From Clostridiales bacterium (lineage in GTDB: Bacteria > Bacillota > Clostridia > Oscillospirales > Ruminococcaceae), in assembly GCA_003150405.1 (NCBI GenBank), contig QAMM01000003.1, positions 62,001-126,000 of the forward strand: a stretch of DNA of 64,000 nucleotides. The letters are read 5' to 3'. The notes beneath the pieces were generated by a model that had not been told where the DNA came from, ran no database searches, and was given only the letters and a program-made list of their open reading frames with translations. The position numbers were made by a program, and so were the translations under genes. Numbering within the stretch: the first letter of the stretch is position 1; each line of letters starts with the position of its first letter. Positions 36,324 through 45,196 of the stretch are shown piece by piece.

Positions 36324-36778
36324 ACATCAGCGAGATTTTGGATACCATTGACGATATGCTCGACAAATCCTGGGGCTTGCCGCTGTCCGGCGGCAAGTGC
36401 GTTGTGGATGTGGAACGTCTGCGCGACCTGATCGGTGACGTACGGCTCAACATGCCGGTGGAGATCAAGCAGGCAAAGATGATTGTGGCTGACCGCAAAC
36501 AGATTGTGGACGACGCAAAGCGTGAGGCGGAAATCATCATCCAAAAAGCCGAAGAACGTGCTAAGGCGATTGTTGACCACGATGAGCTGGTGAAGAAAGC
36601 ACAGGTTCGTGCCAATGAAATCAACACTCAGGCTCAGGTGCAGTCCCGTGAACTTAAGCGCGCCACCAATGATTTTATTGATAAGAGCCTGCAGGAAATC
36701 GAGGGTGTTCTCTCCAAAAATTTGCAGGAAATTAAATCAACCCGTATTGCGGTGCGTAAGCCAAAACAGCAGCAATAA
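36320..36778 (+). CDS. Coiled-coil protein of unknown function after coaD
   Basis: 152 residues, soluble, no membrane segment. A short folded N terminus (MNISEILDTIDDMLDKSW, with LSGGKCVVDVERLRDLIGDV) is followed by a long, highly charged helix (about 45-135, rich in E, K, R, A and Q) predicted as coiled coil. It resembles a DivIVA-like or V-ATPase-E-like protein conserved after coaD in Clostridia, often labelled 'ATPase', but no ATP-binding motif is visible. The ATGA overlap with coaD shows co-translation. A cytoskeletal or division-site role is only a guess from shape and neighbours. Confidence 0.8.
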   Translation: MNISEILDTIDDMLDKSWGLPLSGGKCVVDVERLRDLIGDVRLNMPVEIKQAKMIVADRKQIVDDAKREAEIIIQKAEERAKAIVDHDELVKKAQVRANEINTQAQVQSRELKRATNDFIDKSLQEIEGVLSKNLQEIKSTRIAVRKPKQQQ

Positions 36779-36792
36779 GGCGGAAAACCGCG

Positions 36793-36829
36793 AAAATCCC
36801 CGGAGGTTTCATTCCTCCGGGGATTTTTT
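36793..36829 (+). terminator. Terminator after rodA-coaD operon
   Basis: AAAATCCCCGGAGG and CCTCCGGGGATTTT form a perfect stem with loop TTTCATT and a T6 tail. Confidence 0.93.
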
Positions 36830-36892
36830 ATGCCCTTTTTCAGGAATTCCTTTATTTCCCAGAAAAAAATAGCCGTAATTTGAAAAAAAGAA

Positions 36893-36921
36893 TTGAAATA
36901 ATCTCTGCTATCGTTTATAAT
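36893..36921 (+). promoter_or_regulatory. Sigma-A promoter of dcw cluster
   Basis: TTGAAA (36893-36898), 17-bp spacer, TATAAT (36916-36921). It is the only strong promoter before mraZ. Confidence 0.9.
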
Positions 36922-36928
36922 AAAACTA

Positions 36929-36956
36929 AAAGTGGTGAAAAGTGGTTAAGAGTGGT
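36929..36956 (+). promoter_or_regulatory. MraZ operator: three AGTGGT boxes, 10-bp spacing
   Basis: AGTGGT occurs at 36931, 36941 and 36951, exactly one helical turn apart, in an A-rich setting starting 7 nt after the -10 box. MraZ is known to bind direct short G-rich repeats (TGGGN in E. coli, AAAGTG-type repeats in Mycoplasma), so these are very likely its autoregulatory sites. Confidence 0.85.
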
Positions 36957-36985
36957 TAATTTGACCTGAAAAGGAGGTGCGGGAG

Positions 36986-37405
36986 ATGCTGATTGGTGAA
37001 TATTCACATAATATTGACGCCAAAGGCCGCCTCAACTTTCCCGCAAAGCTCCGGGAAGACTTGGGCGAACGCTTCATTGTCACCAAAGGGTTGGATGACT
37101 GCCTTTTCGTTTATTCGTTGGAAGAGTGGGCGGCGCTTGAAGCGAAAATTAAGGAACTGCCAATGTCCAAAGCGCGTGGTATTCAGCGTTACCTCTTTTC
37201 CGGCGCCTGTGAAGTGGAACCGGATAAGCAGGGGCGGATCCTCATTCCAGCAAACCTCCGGGAATTTGCCAGGCTGGAAAAAGATATTATGGTCATCGGC
37301 GCTTCTAATCGTGCTGAAATCTGGAACCGGGGCAAATGGGAGGCTTCCTGCAGCGATCTTAATTCCGACGCCATTGCCCAGGCAATGGATGACCTCGGCT
37401 TTTAA
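36986..37405 (+). CDS. mraZ: MraZ, transcriptional regulator of dcw cluster
   Basis: 139 residues with two AbrB-like SpoVT repeats: MLIGEYSHNIDAKGRLNFPAKLRE (1-24) and FSGACEVEPDKQGRILIPANLRE (about 69-91). It forms DNA-binding rings. ATG 36986 is chosen because AAGGAGG (36971-36977) is 8 nt upstream; GTG 36977 overlaps the site. It probably represses its own promoter through the three AGTGGT boxes. Confidence 0.97.
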   Translation: MLIGEYSHNIDAKGRLNFPAKLREDLGERFIVTKGLDDCLFVYSLEEWAALEAKIKELPMSKARGIQRYLFSGACEVEPDKQGRILIPANLREFARLEKDIMVIGASNRAEIWNRGKWEASCSDLNSDAIAQAMDDLGF

Positions 37406-37417
37406 CGGGGGCACGTG

Positions 37418-38341
37418 ATGGAATTCAAACATTATTCGGTCCTTCTCCATGAATGTTTGGAAGGACTTGCCATTCGCCCGAATGGAATTTATGTCGACGC
37501 TACCGCCGGTGGAGCAGGTCATTCCTCTGAGATTGCCAAACGTTTGGAAACTGGCAGACTGTTTGCCTTTGACCAGGATCCGGACGCGGTTGTAGTTGCC
37601 GCCGAGCGGCTGAAGCCTTATCCGTGTGCCGAAGTCGTTCAGAGCAACTTTCGCAATATGGGCGGAGAACTCGGCCGGCGCGGTATCAAAGGCGTAGACG
37701 GCGTGTTGCTGGACCTTGGGGTTTCCTCCTTCCAGCTTGATACGGCGGAGCGCGGCTTTTCTTACCGTTACGACGCGCCTCTTGATATGCGGATGAGCAA
37801 ACAGGGCATCAGCGCCAAGGATATTGTGGGCACCTACTCAGTTGAAGATCTCACCCGTATCCTGCGGGAATACGGGGAAGAAAAGTTTGCCTACAGCATT
37901 GCACAACGCATTGTGCGCGAGCGGGAAACCCGTGAAATTGCAACGACCTTTGAACTGGCGGAAATCATCAAGGCATCTATGCCGGCCAAAGCAAAGCGGG
38001 AAAAAAATCCTTGTAAGCGCAGCTTCCAGGCGCTTCGTATTGCAGTCAACAGCGAGCTGGAGAGCTTGTCCGAAGGGCTGGATTCGGCGTTTGAGTTGTT
38101 AAAGCCCGGCGGCAGGCTGGTGGTCATCAGCTTCCATTCGTTGGAGGACCGTATGATCAAACAGCGTTTTGCTTCCTGGTGCAAGGGGTGTACCTGCCCG
38201 CCGGAATTTCCGGTTTGTGTCTGCGGCAAACAGCCGCTTGCGAAACTGGTCAATAAAAAACCAATTTTACCAACCACAGAGGAATGTGAAATAAATCCCA
38301 GAAGTCAGAGCGCCAAGCTCCGGATTTTGGAAAAGCTATAA
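37418..38341 (+). CDS. rsmH: 16S rRNA (cytosine1402-N4)-methyltransferase RsmH
   Basis: 307 residues. N-terminal FKHYSVLLHECLEGL, SAM site VDATAGGAGHSSEI, GVLLDLGVSSFQLD, GFSYRYDAPLDMRM, and C-terminal ISFHSLEDRMIKQRF. ATG 37418 (GGGGGC 6 nt upstream) is preferred to GTG 37415. A Cys-rich stretch (WCKGCTCPPEFPVCVCG) is present in the C-terminal part, as in many Firmicutes RsmH. Confidence 0.97.
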   Translation: MEFKHYSVLLHECLEGLAIRPNGIYVDATAGGAGHSSEIAKRLETGRLFAFDQDPDAVVVAAERLKPYPCAEVVQSNFRNMGGELGRRGIKGVDGVLLDLGVSSFQLDTAERGFSYRYDAPLDMRMSKQGISAKDIVGTYSVEDLTRILREYGEEKFAYSIAQRIVRERETREIATTFELAEIIKASMPAKAKREKNPCKRSFQALRIAVNSELESLSEGLDSAFELLKPGGRLVVISFHSLEDRMIKQRFASWCKGCTCPPEFPVCVCGKQPLAKLVNKKPILPTTEECEINPRSQSAKLRILEKL

Positions 38342-38359
38342 AAGAAAGGACGTGGCGTT

Positions 38360-38830
38360 TTGGCAACGACCAATGCTGCATACGATTTAACAAGATTTGA
38401 GGCGCGTACAGCAGCCCAGCGTGAAGCGGAACAGCGGCCCCAGATCCAAAAGGTCAAAAAAACCAGTGCGGCGTCGCGCGTAAGCCCTGTAAAAGCGATT
38501 GCCTGTATGCTGTTGGTCATTGCGGTAACCTCGGCGCTGCTTTACACCCGTGTGCAGCTTACCGAGTGTACCCAGAAGGTGGAATCGGCCAACGAAACAT
38601 ATACGTCGCTGGAAGCAGAAGGCACCCGCATGAGTCTTGAGCTGGAGGGAAAGGTCTCCTTGAAAAATGCCGAGGATTATGCGAGCAGCGAGCTTGGTAT
38701 GACCAAGATGGATAATAAAAGCGTGGAGTATTTGCGGCTGACGCAGGAGAATAAAATTGAGGTTCCAAACGAGCCGCAAAAAGGTTTGTGGGAGTCTATT
38801 CAGGAATTTTTTGTAAACTTGTTGTCATAG
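38360..38830 (+). CDS. ftsL: FtsL/DivIC-type septum protein
   Basis: 156 residues, bitopic: a charged cytoplasmic N terminus (about 1-48), one membrane segment AIACMLLVIAVTSALLYTRV (about 49-68), then an extracytoplasmic coiled coil (LTECTQKVESANETYTSLEAE) and an ASSELGMTKMD motif typical of FtsL. Starts with TTG 38360 after AAAGGA (9 nt). Sequence conservation is low in this family; position between rsmH and the class B PBP gene decides the call. Confidence 0.85.
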   Translation: MATTNAAYDLTRFEARTAAQREAEQRPQIQKVKKTSAASRVSPVKAIACMLLVIAVTSALLYTRVQLTECTQKVESANETYTSLEAEGTRMSLELEGKVSLKNAEDYASSELGMTKMDNKSVEYLRLTQENKIEVPNEPQKGLWESIQEFFVNLLS

Positions 38831-38853
38831 CCGCGGTTGTGGTATGATATAAT
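38819..38853 (+). promoter_or_regulatory. Internal promoter before class B PBP gene
   Basis: TATAAT at 38848-38853, or TATGAT at 38843-38848 with TTGTTG at 38819-38824 and an 18-bp spacer, immediately after ftsL. It would give separate expression of the PBP gene onward. Confidence 0.55.
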
Positions 38854-38871
38854 ACAATGAAGCGTCTAAAC

Positions 38872-38902
38872 GGGTTAGGATGTGAGATTCTAACCCATTT
38901 TT
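38872..38902 (+). terminator. Attenuator-like hairpin before class B PBP gene
   Basis: GGGTTAG (38872-38878) and CTAACCC (38890-38896) pair and are followed by ATTTTT. It lies in the leader between the internal promoter and the PBP gene. Confidence 0.65.
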
Positions 38903-38957
38903 CAATACCCGGCTGGAAAATAGTTTCCGGCCTTGATTTTCCCGGGAGGTAATGCGA

Positions 38958-41180
38958 ATGGCGGCAAATGGACCAACAAGAAAAATGAGACGGCGTATTT
39001 TTATTGTGGTTGTACCAATTATTGCAATCGCATTTGTTGCCCTTCTGGCGAGAATTTGTGTCATTTCGGTAGTTGACGGCAGCTTTTACCAGAGCAAAGC
39101 CTCCAATCAGCAGCTTAGAGATGTCACCATTAATCCCAAACGCGGCACAATTTACGACCGCAATATGACAGTGTTGGCGCAAAGTGCGACGGTTTGGACT
39201 GTTTTTATTTCACCAAATGATATTCCAGATGACGATACCCGTGTGGAAATTGCAACCGGTCTTTCAGAAATTCTGGAGCTTGACTATGAAACCGTTTACC
39301 AGAAAACGCTGAAAGAAAATTATTATGAGGTTGTCCAAAAAAAGGTTGAGGCAGATACAGCAGAAAAAATCAATGAATTCAAAGCTGAGAAAGGCATTGG
39401 AAGCATTTATCTTGTAGAAGACAGCAAACGGTATTACCCTTACAACAATTTTGCTTCCACGGTAATTGGCTTTACCGGTGCAGATAACCAGGGCCTATAT
39501 GGCATTGAAGCGTACTATGACGAATACCTCAAAGGTGAACCTGGACGTATAGTCACCGCGAAAAATGCGGTCGGTTCGGATATGCCGTTTCAATATGAGA
39601 AACGCTATGAAGCCAAAGATGGTTACGGCCTGGTATTGACTATTGATGAGGTCATTCAGCACTTCTTAGAGAACGCGCTGGACAACGCTGTTTCGCTGCA
39701 CAAGGTTGAAAATCGTGCGGCCGGCATTGTCATGGATGTCAATACCGGGGAAATTCTTGCCATGGCGACCAAGCCGGATTTTAACCTCAATGAACCGTTT
39801 GAGATTGCGGATGAAGAAACCGCCGCGGCCATTGCCCAACTGACAGGCGAAGAACAAAAACAGGCTCTTTCAGAGGCTCGTGAGCTCCAGTGGAAAAACA
39901 AGGCCATTACTGAACTGTATGAACCTGGTTCGGTCTTTAAAATTGTCACCGGTTCTGCGGCGTTGGAGGAAAAGACGGTCAGCTTGGATACAACCTTTAA
40001 TTGCACAGGCGTCATTCAAATTCCAGGGCTTGATAAGCCAATGCATTGCTGGCGTCTTTCTGGGCATGGCGTGCAGAACTTTGTGGATGCAATGATCAAT
40101 TCCTGCAACCCGGCATTTGTGGCAGTTGGCAGCTCGCTTGGCGCGACCAAATTCTGCGACTATGTCAATGCATTCGGCTTTATGGAGAAAACCGGAATTG
40201 ACCTGCCGGGCGAAGCGAGCAGCATTGTATACCAAGCGGATCAAATGGGACCAGTTGAGCTTGCAAGCTGTTCCTTCGGGCAGTCCAATAAAATCACTCC
40301 GTTGCAGATGATTACGGCAACAGCGGCAGTAGTAAACGGCGGGTATGTTGTGCAGCCTCATGTGGTCAAACAGGTCTTGGATCAAAACGACAATGTTGTG
40401 GAAAACATTGGGACCACCGTTAAACGGCAGGCTATTTCCAATGAAACTTCTGCCACCATGCGGGATGTTTTGGAACAGGTTGTGGTTGCAAATGGCGGTA
40501 GCAATGCATATATCAGCGGATTCCGCATTGGTGGAAAATCTGGCACGGCGCAGAAACTTGACGCAGACCGCGAAGAAGGTGAAGGAGAAACCTATATTTC
40601 CTCCTTTGTTGGTTTTGCTCCTGCGGACGATCCACAGATTGCAGTGCTGATTATTGTTGATACCCCAACCGACGGTCAGATTTATGGTAGTGTTGTTGCC
40701 GCTCCGGCTGTTTCTGAGGTGCTCAAACAGACTTTGCCGTACATCGGTATTGAGGCACAGTATTCGGACGATGATCTCTCCCAGATGGATGTCACCGTTC
40801 CCTATGTTGTAGGTAAAGACCCGATGTCTGCGGAAAGTACCCTTACCGCAGAGGGGCTTACCGCCAAAAAGGTTGGCAGCGGCTCAACTGTTGTCAAACA
40901 GGTGCCTGGAAGAGGTTCCAGCGTACCGAAGGGGAGCACTGTTATTCTTTACACTGAAGAAGGGGAGGAGCAGACGGCAGAGGTGCCAAAGCTTGTTGGC
41001 CTTACACCGTCGCAGGCAAACACTGCTCTGACCAATAGGGGGCTCAACATCAAATTTGACGGTGGGACCACCCAGCAAACCGGTGCTGTGGTCGCTACGC
41101 AAAGCGTTGCTGAAGGGACGGTTGTAGCAAAAGGCACCGTAATTTCGGTTACCTGTATAAAAAATGATGAAACCGGATGA
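38958..41180 (+). CDS. Class B penicillin-binding protein with PASTA domains (SpoVD/PBP2 type)
   Basis: 740 residues. A basic N terminus, one membrane anchor (about 14-38), a dimerisation domain (LRDVTINPKRGTIYDRNMTVLAQS) and a transpeptidase domain with SxxK in EPGSVFKIVT, SxN in INSCNPAFV and KSG in GGKSGTAQ. The C terminus carries two PASTA modules (about 615-680 and 680-738). It cross-links septal or spore peptidoglycan together with a SEDS partner, likely the FtsW encoded downstream. ATG 38958 fits the GGGAGG at 38944-38949 (8 nt) better than ATG 38952. SpoVD and the vegetative PBP2b/PBP2x cannot be separated by eye. Confidence 0.93.
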   Translation: MAANGPTRKMRRRIFIVVVPIIAIAFVALLARICVISVVDGSFYQSKASNQQLRDVTINPKRGTIYDRNMTVLAQSATVWTVFISPNDIPDDDTRVEIATGLSEILELDYETVYQKTLKENYYEVVQKKVEADTAEKINEFKAEKGIGSIYLVEDSKRYYPYNNFASTVIGFTGADNQGLYGIEAYYDEYLKGEPGRIVTAKNAVGSDMPFQYEKRYEAKDGYGLVLTIDEVIQHFLENALDNAVSLHKVENRAAGIVMDVNTGEILAMATKPDFNLNEPFEIADEETAAAIAQLTGEEQKQALSEARELQWKNKAITELYEPGSVFKIVTGSAALEEKTVSLDTTFNCTGVIQIPGLDKPMHCWRLSGHGVQNFVDAMINSCNPAFVAVGSSLGATKFCDYVNAFGFMEKTGIDLPGEASSIVYQADQMGPVELASCSFGQSNKITPLQMITATAAVVNGGYVVQPHVVKQVLDQNDNVVENIGTTVKRQAISNETSATMRDVLEQVVVANGGSNAYISGFRIGGKSGTAQKLDADREEGEGETYISSFVGFAPADDPQIAVLIIVDTPTDGQIYGSVVAAPAVSEVLKQTLPYIGIEAQYSDDDLSQMDVTVPYVVGKDPMSAESTLTAEGLTAKKVGSGSTVVKQVPGRGSSVPKGSTVILYTEEGEEQTAEVPKLVGLTPSQANTALTNRGLNIKFDGGTTQQTGAVVATQSVAEGTVVAKGTVISVTCIKNDETG

Positions 41181-41225
41181 TACCCTTTTTATGGAGAAGT
41201 CCATCATATTCCGGGAGGATGCTGT

Positions 41226-42662
41226 ATGAATCTTTCAGATTTATTGTGTGGAATTGCCGAAGCGGGCGCGATTGGATCCCGTGAAATTACCGATGTTTGC
41301 TCCGACTCCAGAAAGATTGTGCCGGGCTGTGTGTTTGTCTGTATGAAAGGCGGCCGGTTTGACGGGCACGATCATGCCGGTGAAGCCCTGAAAGCGGGCG
41401 CTGCTGCGGTGCTATGCGAGCGAGATTTAGGGCTTGCAGATCAGGTAGTGGTGCAAAATACCCACCTTGCTTATGCGCAGATGTGCGCCAATTTTTACGG
41501 CAATCCGGAGCGTGGAATGCGTTTTATCGGCGTTACCGGCACCAACGGAAAGACGACAACCACCAATCTCATCAAGGGGATTTTAACCGGCGCCGGCTAT
41601 AGGGTCGGGCTGGTCGGAACCAATCAGAACGAGATTGGCGATGAGGTGATCCCGGCGCACCGTACCACACCGGATGCTTATGAACTTTACCACCTGTTCC
41701 GCCGGATGGCGGACGCGGGGTGCGATTATGTGGTTATGGAGGTTTCCTCCCATGCTTTACACCAGTACCGGCTTGGTACGCTGCCGTTTGAAATCGGCGT
41801 GTTCACTAATTTAACACAGGACCATTTGGATTATCACGGCACCATGGACGCCTATTTTGAAGCGAAAAAAATGCTGTTCCAAATGACGAAAAAGGCGATT
41901 CTCAATTTAGATGATGCTTACGGCCGTCGTTTAGCCCATGAAGTGTCCTGTGCCGTCGTCGGCTTTTCTGACCGGCAGACGGCTGCGGATTATTACGCAG
42001 AAAATATTTCTTATTCGGCAAACGGTATTCATTATACCCTGTGTCACAGCGGTGCACAGTATATGGTTGATTTTGGAATGCCAGGCGTGTTTTCGGTGCT
42101 CAATTCACTGGCCGCAGCAGCGGTCTGTGTGGAACTGGGGCTTCCGGCCGCAGAAGTAGCGACTTCCTTTGCAAAGTCCCGCGGCGTCAAGGGGAGAAGT
42201 GAAGTGATTCCCACCGGACGCAATTTCACCATTGTCTGCGATTATGCACATACACCGGACGGCTTGGACAATGTTTTGCCTGCGCTTAAGAAAAACGCTG
42301 TAGGGCGGCTTGTTACTTTGTTTGGCTGCGGCGGCGATCGCGACCGCACCAAGCGCCCGCTGATGGGCGAATCCGCTGCATTGCACTCGGATTTTGTTAT
42401 CGTTACCTCAGATAATCCGCGCACCGAAAACCCGGGGGCGATTATCCGGGAGATTCTGCCGGGCGTGGAAAAACACAGCACGCCTTATGTGGTCATTCCG
42501 GATCGGCGGGAGGCTATTTACTACGCTGTCCGTCATGCACAGCCGGGCGATTTAATTGTCCTCGCCGGGAAGGGACATGAGGATTATCAGGTGATTGGGG
42601 AACAGGAATTCCATTTTGACGAGCGTGAAGTGGTTGCTGATGCCCTGCGTGAGACCGTATAA
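41226..42662 (+). CDS. murE: MurE, UDP-MurNAc-L-Ala-D-Glu:meso-DAP ligase
   Basis: Adds the third amino acid to the peptidoglycan stem. 478 residues, three-domain Mur ligase: ATP loop GVTGTNGKTTTTNLIKGIL (about 101-119), EVSSHALHQYR, FTNLTQDHLDYHG, and DYAHTPDGLDNVL. The SDNPRTENP motif is the DNPR type that selects meso-diaminopimelate over lysine. GGGAGG lies before the ATG. Confidence 0.97.
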   Translation: MNLSDLLCGIAEAGAIGSREITDVCSDSRKIVPGCVFVCMKGGRFDGHDHAGEALKAGAAAVLCERDLGLADQVVVQNTHLAYAQMCANFYGNPERGMRFIGVTGTNGKTTTTNLIKGILTGAGYRVGLVGTNQNEIGDEVIPAHRTTPDAYELYHLFRRMADAGCDYVVMEVSSHALHQYRLGTLPFEIGVFTNLTQDHLDYHGTMDAYFEAKKMLFQMTKKAILNLDDAYGRRLAHEVSCAVVGFSDRQTAADYYAENISYSANGIHYTLCHSGAQYMVDFGMPGVFSVLNSLAAAAVCVELGLPAAEVATSFAKSRGVKGRSEVIPTGRNFTIVCDYAHTPDGLDNVLPALKKNAVGRLVTLFGCGGDRDRTKRPLMGESAALHSDFVIVTSDNPRTENPGAIIREILPGVEKHSTPYVVIPDRREAIYYAVRHAQPGDLIVLAGKGHEDYQVIGEQEFHFDEREVVADALRETV

Positions 42663-42777
42663 AGACATTGCTTCTAGGAAATTCGGCTCTTAACTTGTTA
42701 ACTTGCGTAAAAATACCAGAAAAAAGACAATGATAGGTTCTGTTTTTTGATTAAACTTTGGATTTGGGGGAAGTCGC

Positions 42778-44136
42778 TTGGAAAAACTCAGGGTTCAGGA
42801 GATTGCGGAGGCGGTGCATGCGCACTGCAATACCGATGCGGAGATCACCGGTATTTGCATTGATACCCGGGAGGTTGTGCCGGGTTCGCTGTTTGTCGCT
42901 ATCAAAGGCGAGCGGTTTGACGGGCACGATTTTATCCCAAAGGCGTTTGAACTCGGGGCGGCTGCCGCTGTTTCCCACAAAGCGATAGACGCCTCTGGCC
43001 CGCTTTTACTGGTGCACAATACCCGCAAGGCGCTTTTGGAACTGGGGGGGTGGTACCGCCGCCGGTTTGATCTATTTGTTGCGGCGGTAACCGGAAGCGT
43101 TGGCAAAACCTCCACAAAAGAGATGATCGATACCATACTTTCCGCACAGTTTAAAACCCTGAAAACCGAAGGGAATTTCAACAATGAAATTGGGTTGCCC
43201 AAAACATTGTTCCGTTTGGACAGCAGTTATGAGGCGGCTGTCCTTGAAATGGGCATGTCTGGATTTGGCGAAATTTCCCGTCTATCCAGGGCAGCGCAGG
43301 GAAGCGTTGGTGTGATTACCAACATTGGGGTGTCCCACATTGAAAAGCTCGGTAGCCGGGAAAACATCTGCAAGGCAAAGCTTGAAATTCTGGATGGACT
43401 AAAACCAGGTGCGCCGCTTGTGTTAAATGGAGACGATGACCTGTTGCATAATATTGCGTTGGCGGACCGCCCGGTGATCCGTTATGGCGTCAAAGACCAA
43501 ACGGCGGCGGTGCGCGCAGAGCGAATTCAGCGGCAAGGGCTTGAAACCTTGTTTGATATCCTCTTTGAGGGCAGGCGTTATCAGGCGCGGATTCCGGTCA
43601 TCGGTAACCATCATGTCATGAATGCGCTTGCAGCGTTTGCGGTAGGGATTCAGGCCGGTATGAAGCCGGAGACGATTGTTGCCGCACTGCCCGGTTATCA
43701 GCCGAGCGGGATGCGACAAAAAATCGTTGACTGCCGTGGTATCATGGTAGTCGAGGACTGCTACAATGCCAGCCCGGATTCCATGCGTGCGTCGCTCGGC
43801 GTCTTGAGAATGCTTGATATTCCCGGAAAGCGAGCTGCCGTCCTTGGTGATATGCTGGAGCTCGGCCGTTATTCAGAGCAGGCACACCGTGATGTCGGCC
43901 GGATGGCGGCGGAAAGTGGTGTTGATCGGTTGCTTTGTATCGGCCCGGAGGCGCGTTTTATTGCGGAAGAAGGACGAAAAAGCGGCAGAATTCCCGTTTG
44001 CCTGTGGTTTCCGGAAAAAGAAGAGCTCACAGTCTGGCTCCGGCAGAATTTGTCTGTCGGCGATGCGGTTTTGTTCAAAGCAAGCCGCGGTATGAAATTT
44101 GAAGAAATTATTTCCGCATTTTATGGGGAAGAATAA
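42778..44136 (+). CDS. murF: MurF, UDP-MurNAc-tripeptide:D-Ala-D-Ala ligase
   Basis: Completes the UDP-MurNAc pentapeptide. 452 residues: substrate domain DSRxVxxGSLF-like stretch (IDTREVVPGSLFVAIKGERFDGHDF), ATP loop TGSVGKTSTKEMI (about 102-114), NFNNEIGLPKTL, EMGMSGFGEI, and VVEDCYNASPDSM. Starts with TTG 42778 behind GGGGGAAG. The 115-nt gap after murE shows no clear promoter. Confidence 0.96.
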   Translation: MEKLRVQEIAEAVHAHCNTDAEITGICIDTREVVPGSLFVAIKGERFDGHDFIPKAFELGAAAAVSHKAIDASGPLLLVHNTRKALLELGGWYRRRFDLFVAAVTGSVGKTSTKEMIDTILSAQFKTLKTEGNFNNEIGLPKTLFRLDSSYEAAVLEMGMSGFGEISRLSRAAQGSVGVITNIGVSHIEKLGSRENICKAKLEILDGLKPGAPLVLNGDDDLLHNIALADRPVIRYGVKDQTAAVRAERIQRQGLETLFDILFEGRRYQARIPVIGNHHVMNALAAFAVGIQAGMKPETIVAALPGYQPSGMRQKIVDCRGIMVVEDCYNASPDSMRASLGVLRMLDIPGKRAAVLGDMLELGRYSEQAHRDVGRMAAESGVDRLLCIGPEARFIAEEGRKSGRIPVCLWFPEKEELTVWLRQNLSVGDAVLFKASRGMKFEEIISAFYGEE

Positions 44137-44158
44137 AAGTACAGGAGCGTAGACAGCT

Positions 44159-45166
44159 ATGATTGGATTAACCAGTGTCATTACGGCGGTAATTGCGTTT
44201 GCAGCGGCAGCAGCGCTGGGCTTTTTCCTTATCCCGTTTTTGAGAAAGGTGAAATACGGCCAAACCATCAACGACGTCGGTCCTACCTGGCACGCCAAAA
44301 AGCAGGGCACCCCAACCATGGGCGGCTTTATGATGATTGCCGGCGTAGTCGTTGCGGCGGTTGCCGGTTATCTCATCCTGTATGTCAGTAATCCCTCTTC
44401 TGCGGATTTTACGCCGGTGCAGGCGGCGCGTTTTTTTGCCGGGCTGTTTATGGCGCTTGCGTTTGCTTTTGTCGGTTTTGTGGATGACTACATCAAGGTG
44501 GTGAAAAAGCGTAACCTTGGTTTAAAGGCACGGCAGAAGCTCATCATGCAATTTTTAATTGCCACCGCCTACATTGCAACCCTCGTCCTGTGCGGCGATA
44601 CTTCAACCATTGTTGTGTTTCCCATGATTGGCCAGGTCGATTTCAGTTTCTTTTATTATCCGCTGATCATTGTAGGTATTGTCGGGTTTGTCAACGCGGT
44701 CAACCTTACCGACGGCATTGACGGCCTTGCCTCCTCGGTGACCTTTGTCGCGGCCATTGTCTTTATGGTCATTTCGTCCTACCTGCGGTTTGACGGTATT
44801 TCGGTGCTCTCCACCGCGCTTGCCGGCGCCTGCCTGGGATTCTTGGTTTGGAATTTTTATCCAGCTAAATGCTTTATGGGTGACTTGGGTTCCATGTTCC
44901 TCGGCGGCATGGTTGTAGCGCTTGGTATGGGGGTAGGGCTGCCAGTTCTTCTCATTCCTATCGGCATTGTCTATATTCTTGAAGAGCTTTCGGTGGTCAT
45001 TCAGGTCACCAGCTTTAAGCTCACCGGCAAACGAGTCTTTAAAATGAGTCCTATCCACCACCACTTTGAAATGTGTGGGTGGAGCGAAGTTAAAATTGTT
45101 CTTGTGTTTTCGCTGACTGCACTTGTTTTTGGTGCACTGGCCATCTTTTTTGTGTTTCAAATTTAA
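44159..45166 (+). CDS. mraY: MraY, phospho-MurNAc-pentapeptide translocase
   Basis: Makes lipid I on undecaprenyl phosphate. 335 residues, about 10 helices. Motifs: KKQGTPTMGG, FVGFVDDYIKVVKKRNLGL (the DD pair), NAVNLTDGIDGLASS, and PIHHHFEMCGW. In most bacteria murD follows; here ftsW does. Confidence 0.98.
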   Translation: MIGLTSVITAVIAFAAAAALGFFLIPFLRKVKYGQTINDVGPTWHAKKQGTPTMGGFMMIAGVVVAAVAGYLILYVSNPSSADFTPVQAARFFAGLFMALAFAFVGFVDDYIKVVKKRNLGLKARQKLIMQFLIATAYIATLVLCGDTSTIVVFPMIGQVDFSFFYYPLIIVGIVGFVNAVNLTDGIDGLASSVTFVAAIVFMVISSYLRFDGISVLSTALAGACLGFLVWNFYPAKCFMGDLGSMFLGGMVVALGMGVGLPVLLIPIGIVYILEELSVVIQVTSFKLTGKRVFKMSPIHHHFEMCGWSEVKIVLVFSLTALVFGALAIFFVFQI

Positions 45167-45196
45167 CGCTCAGGTTTGATTTGGAGGGAATTTCCA

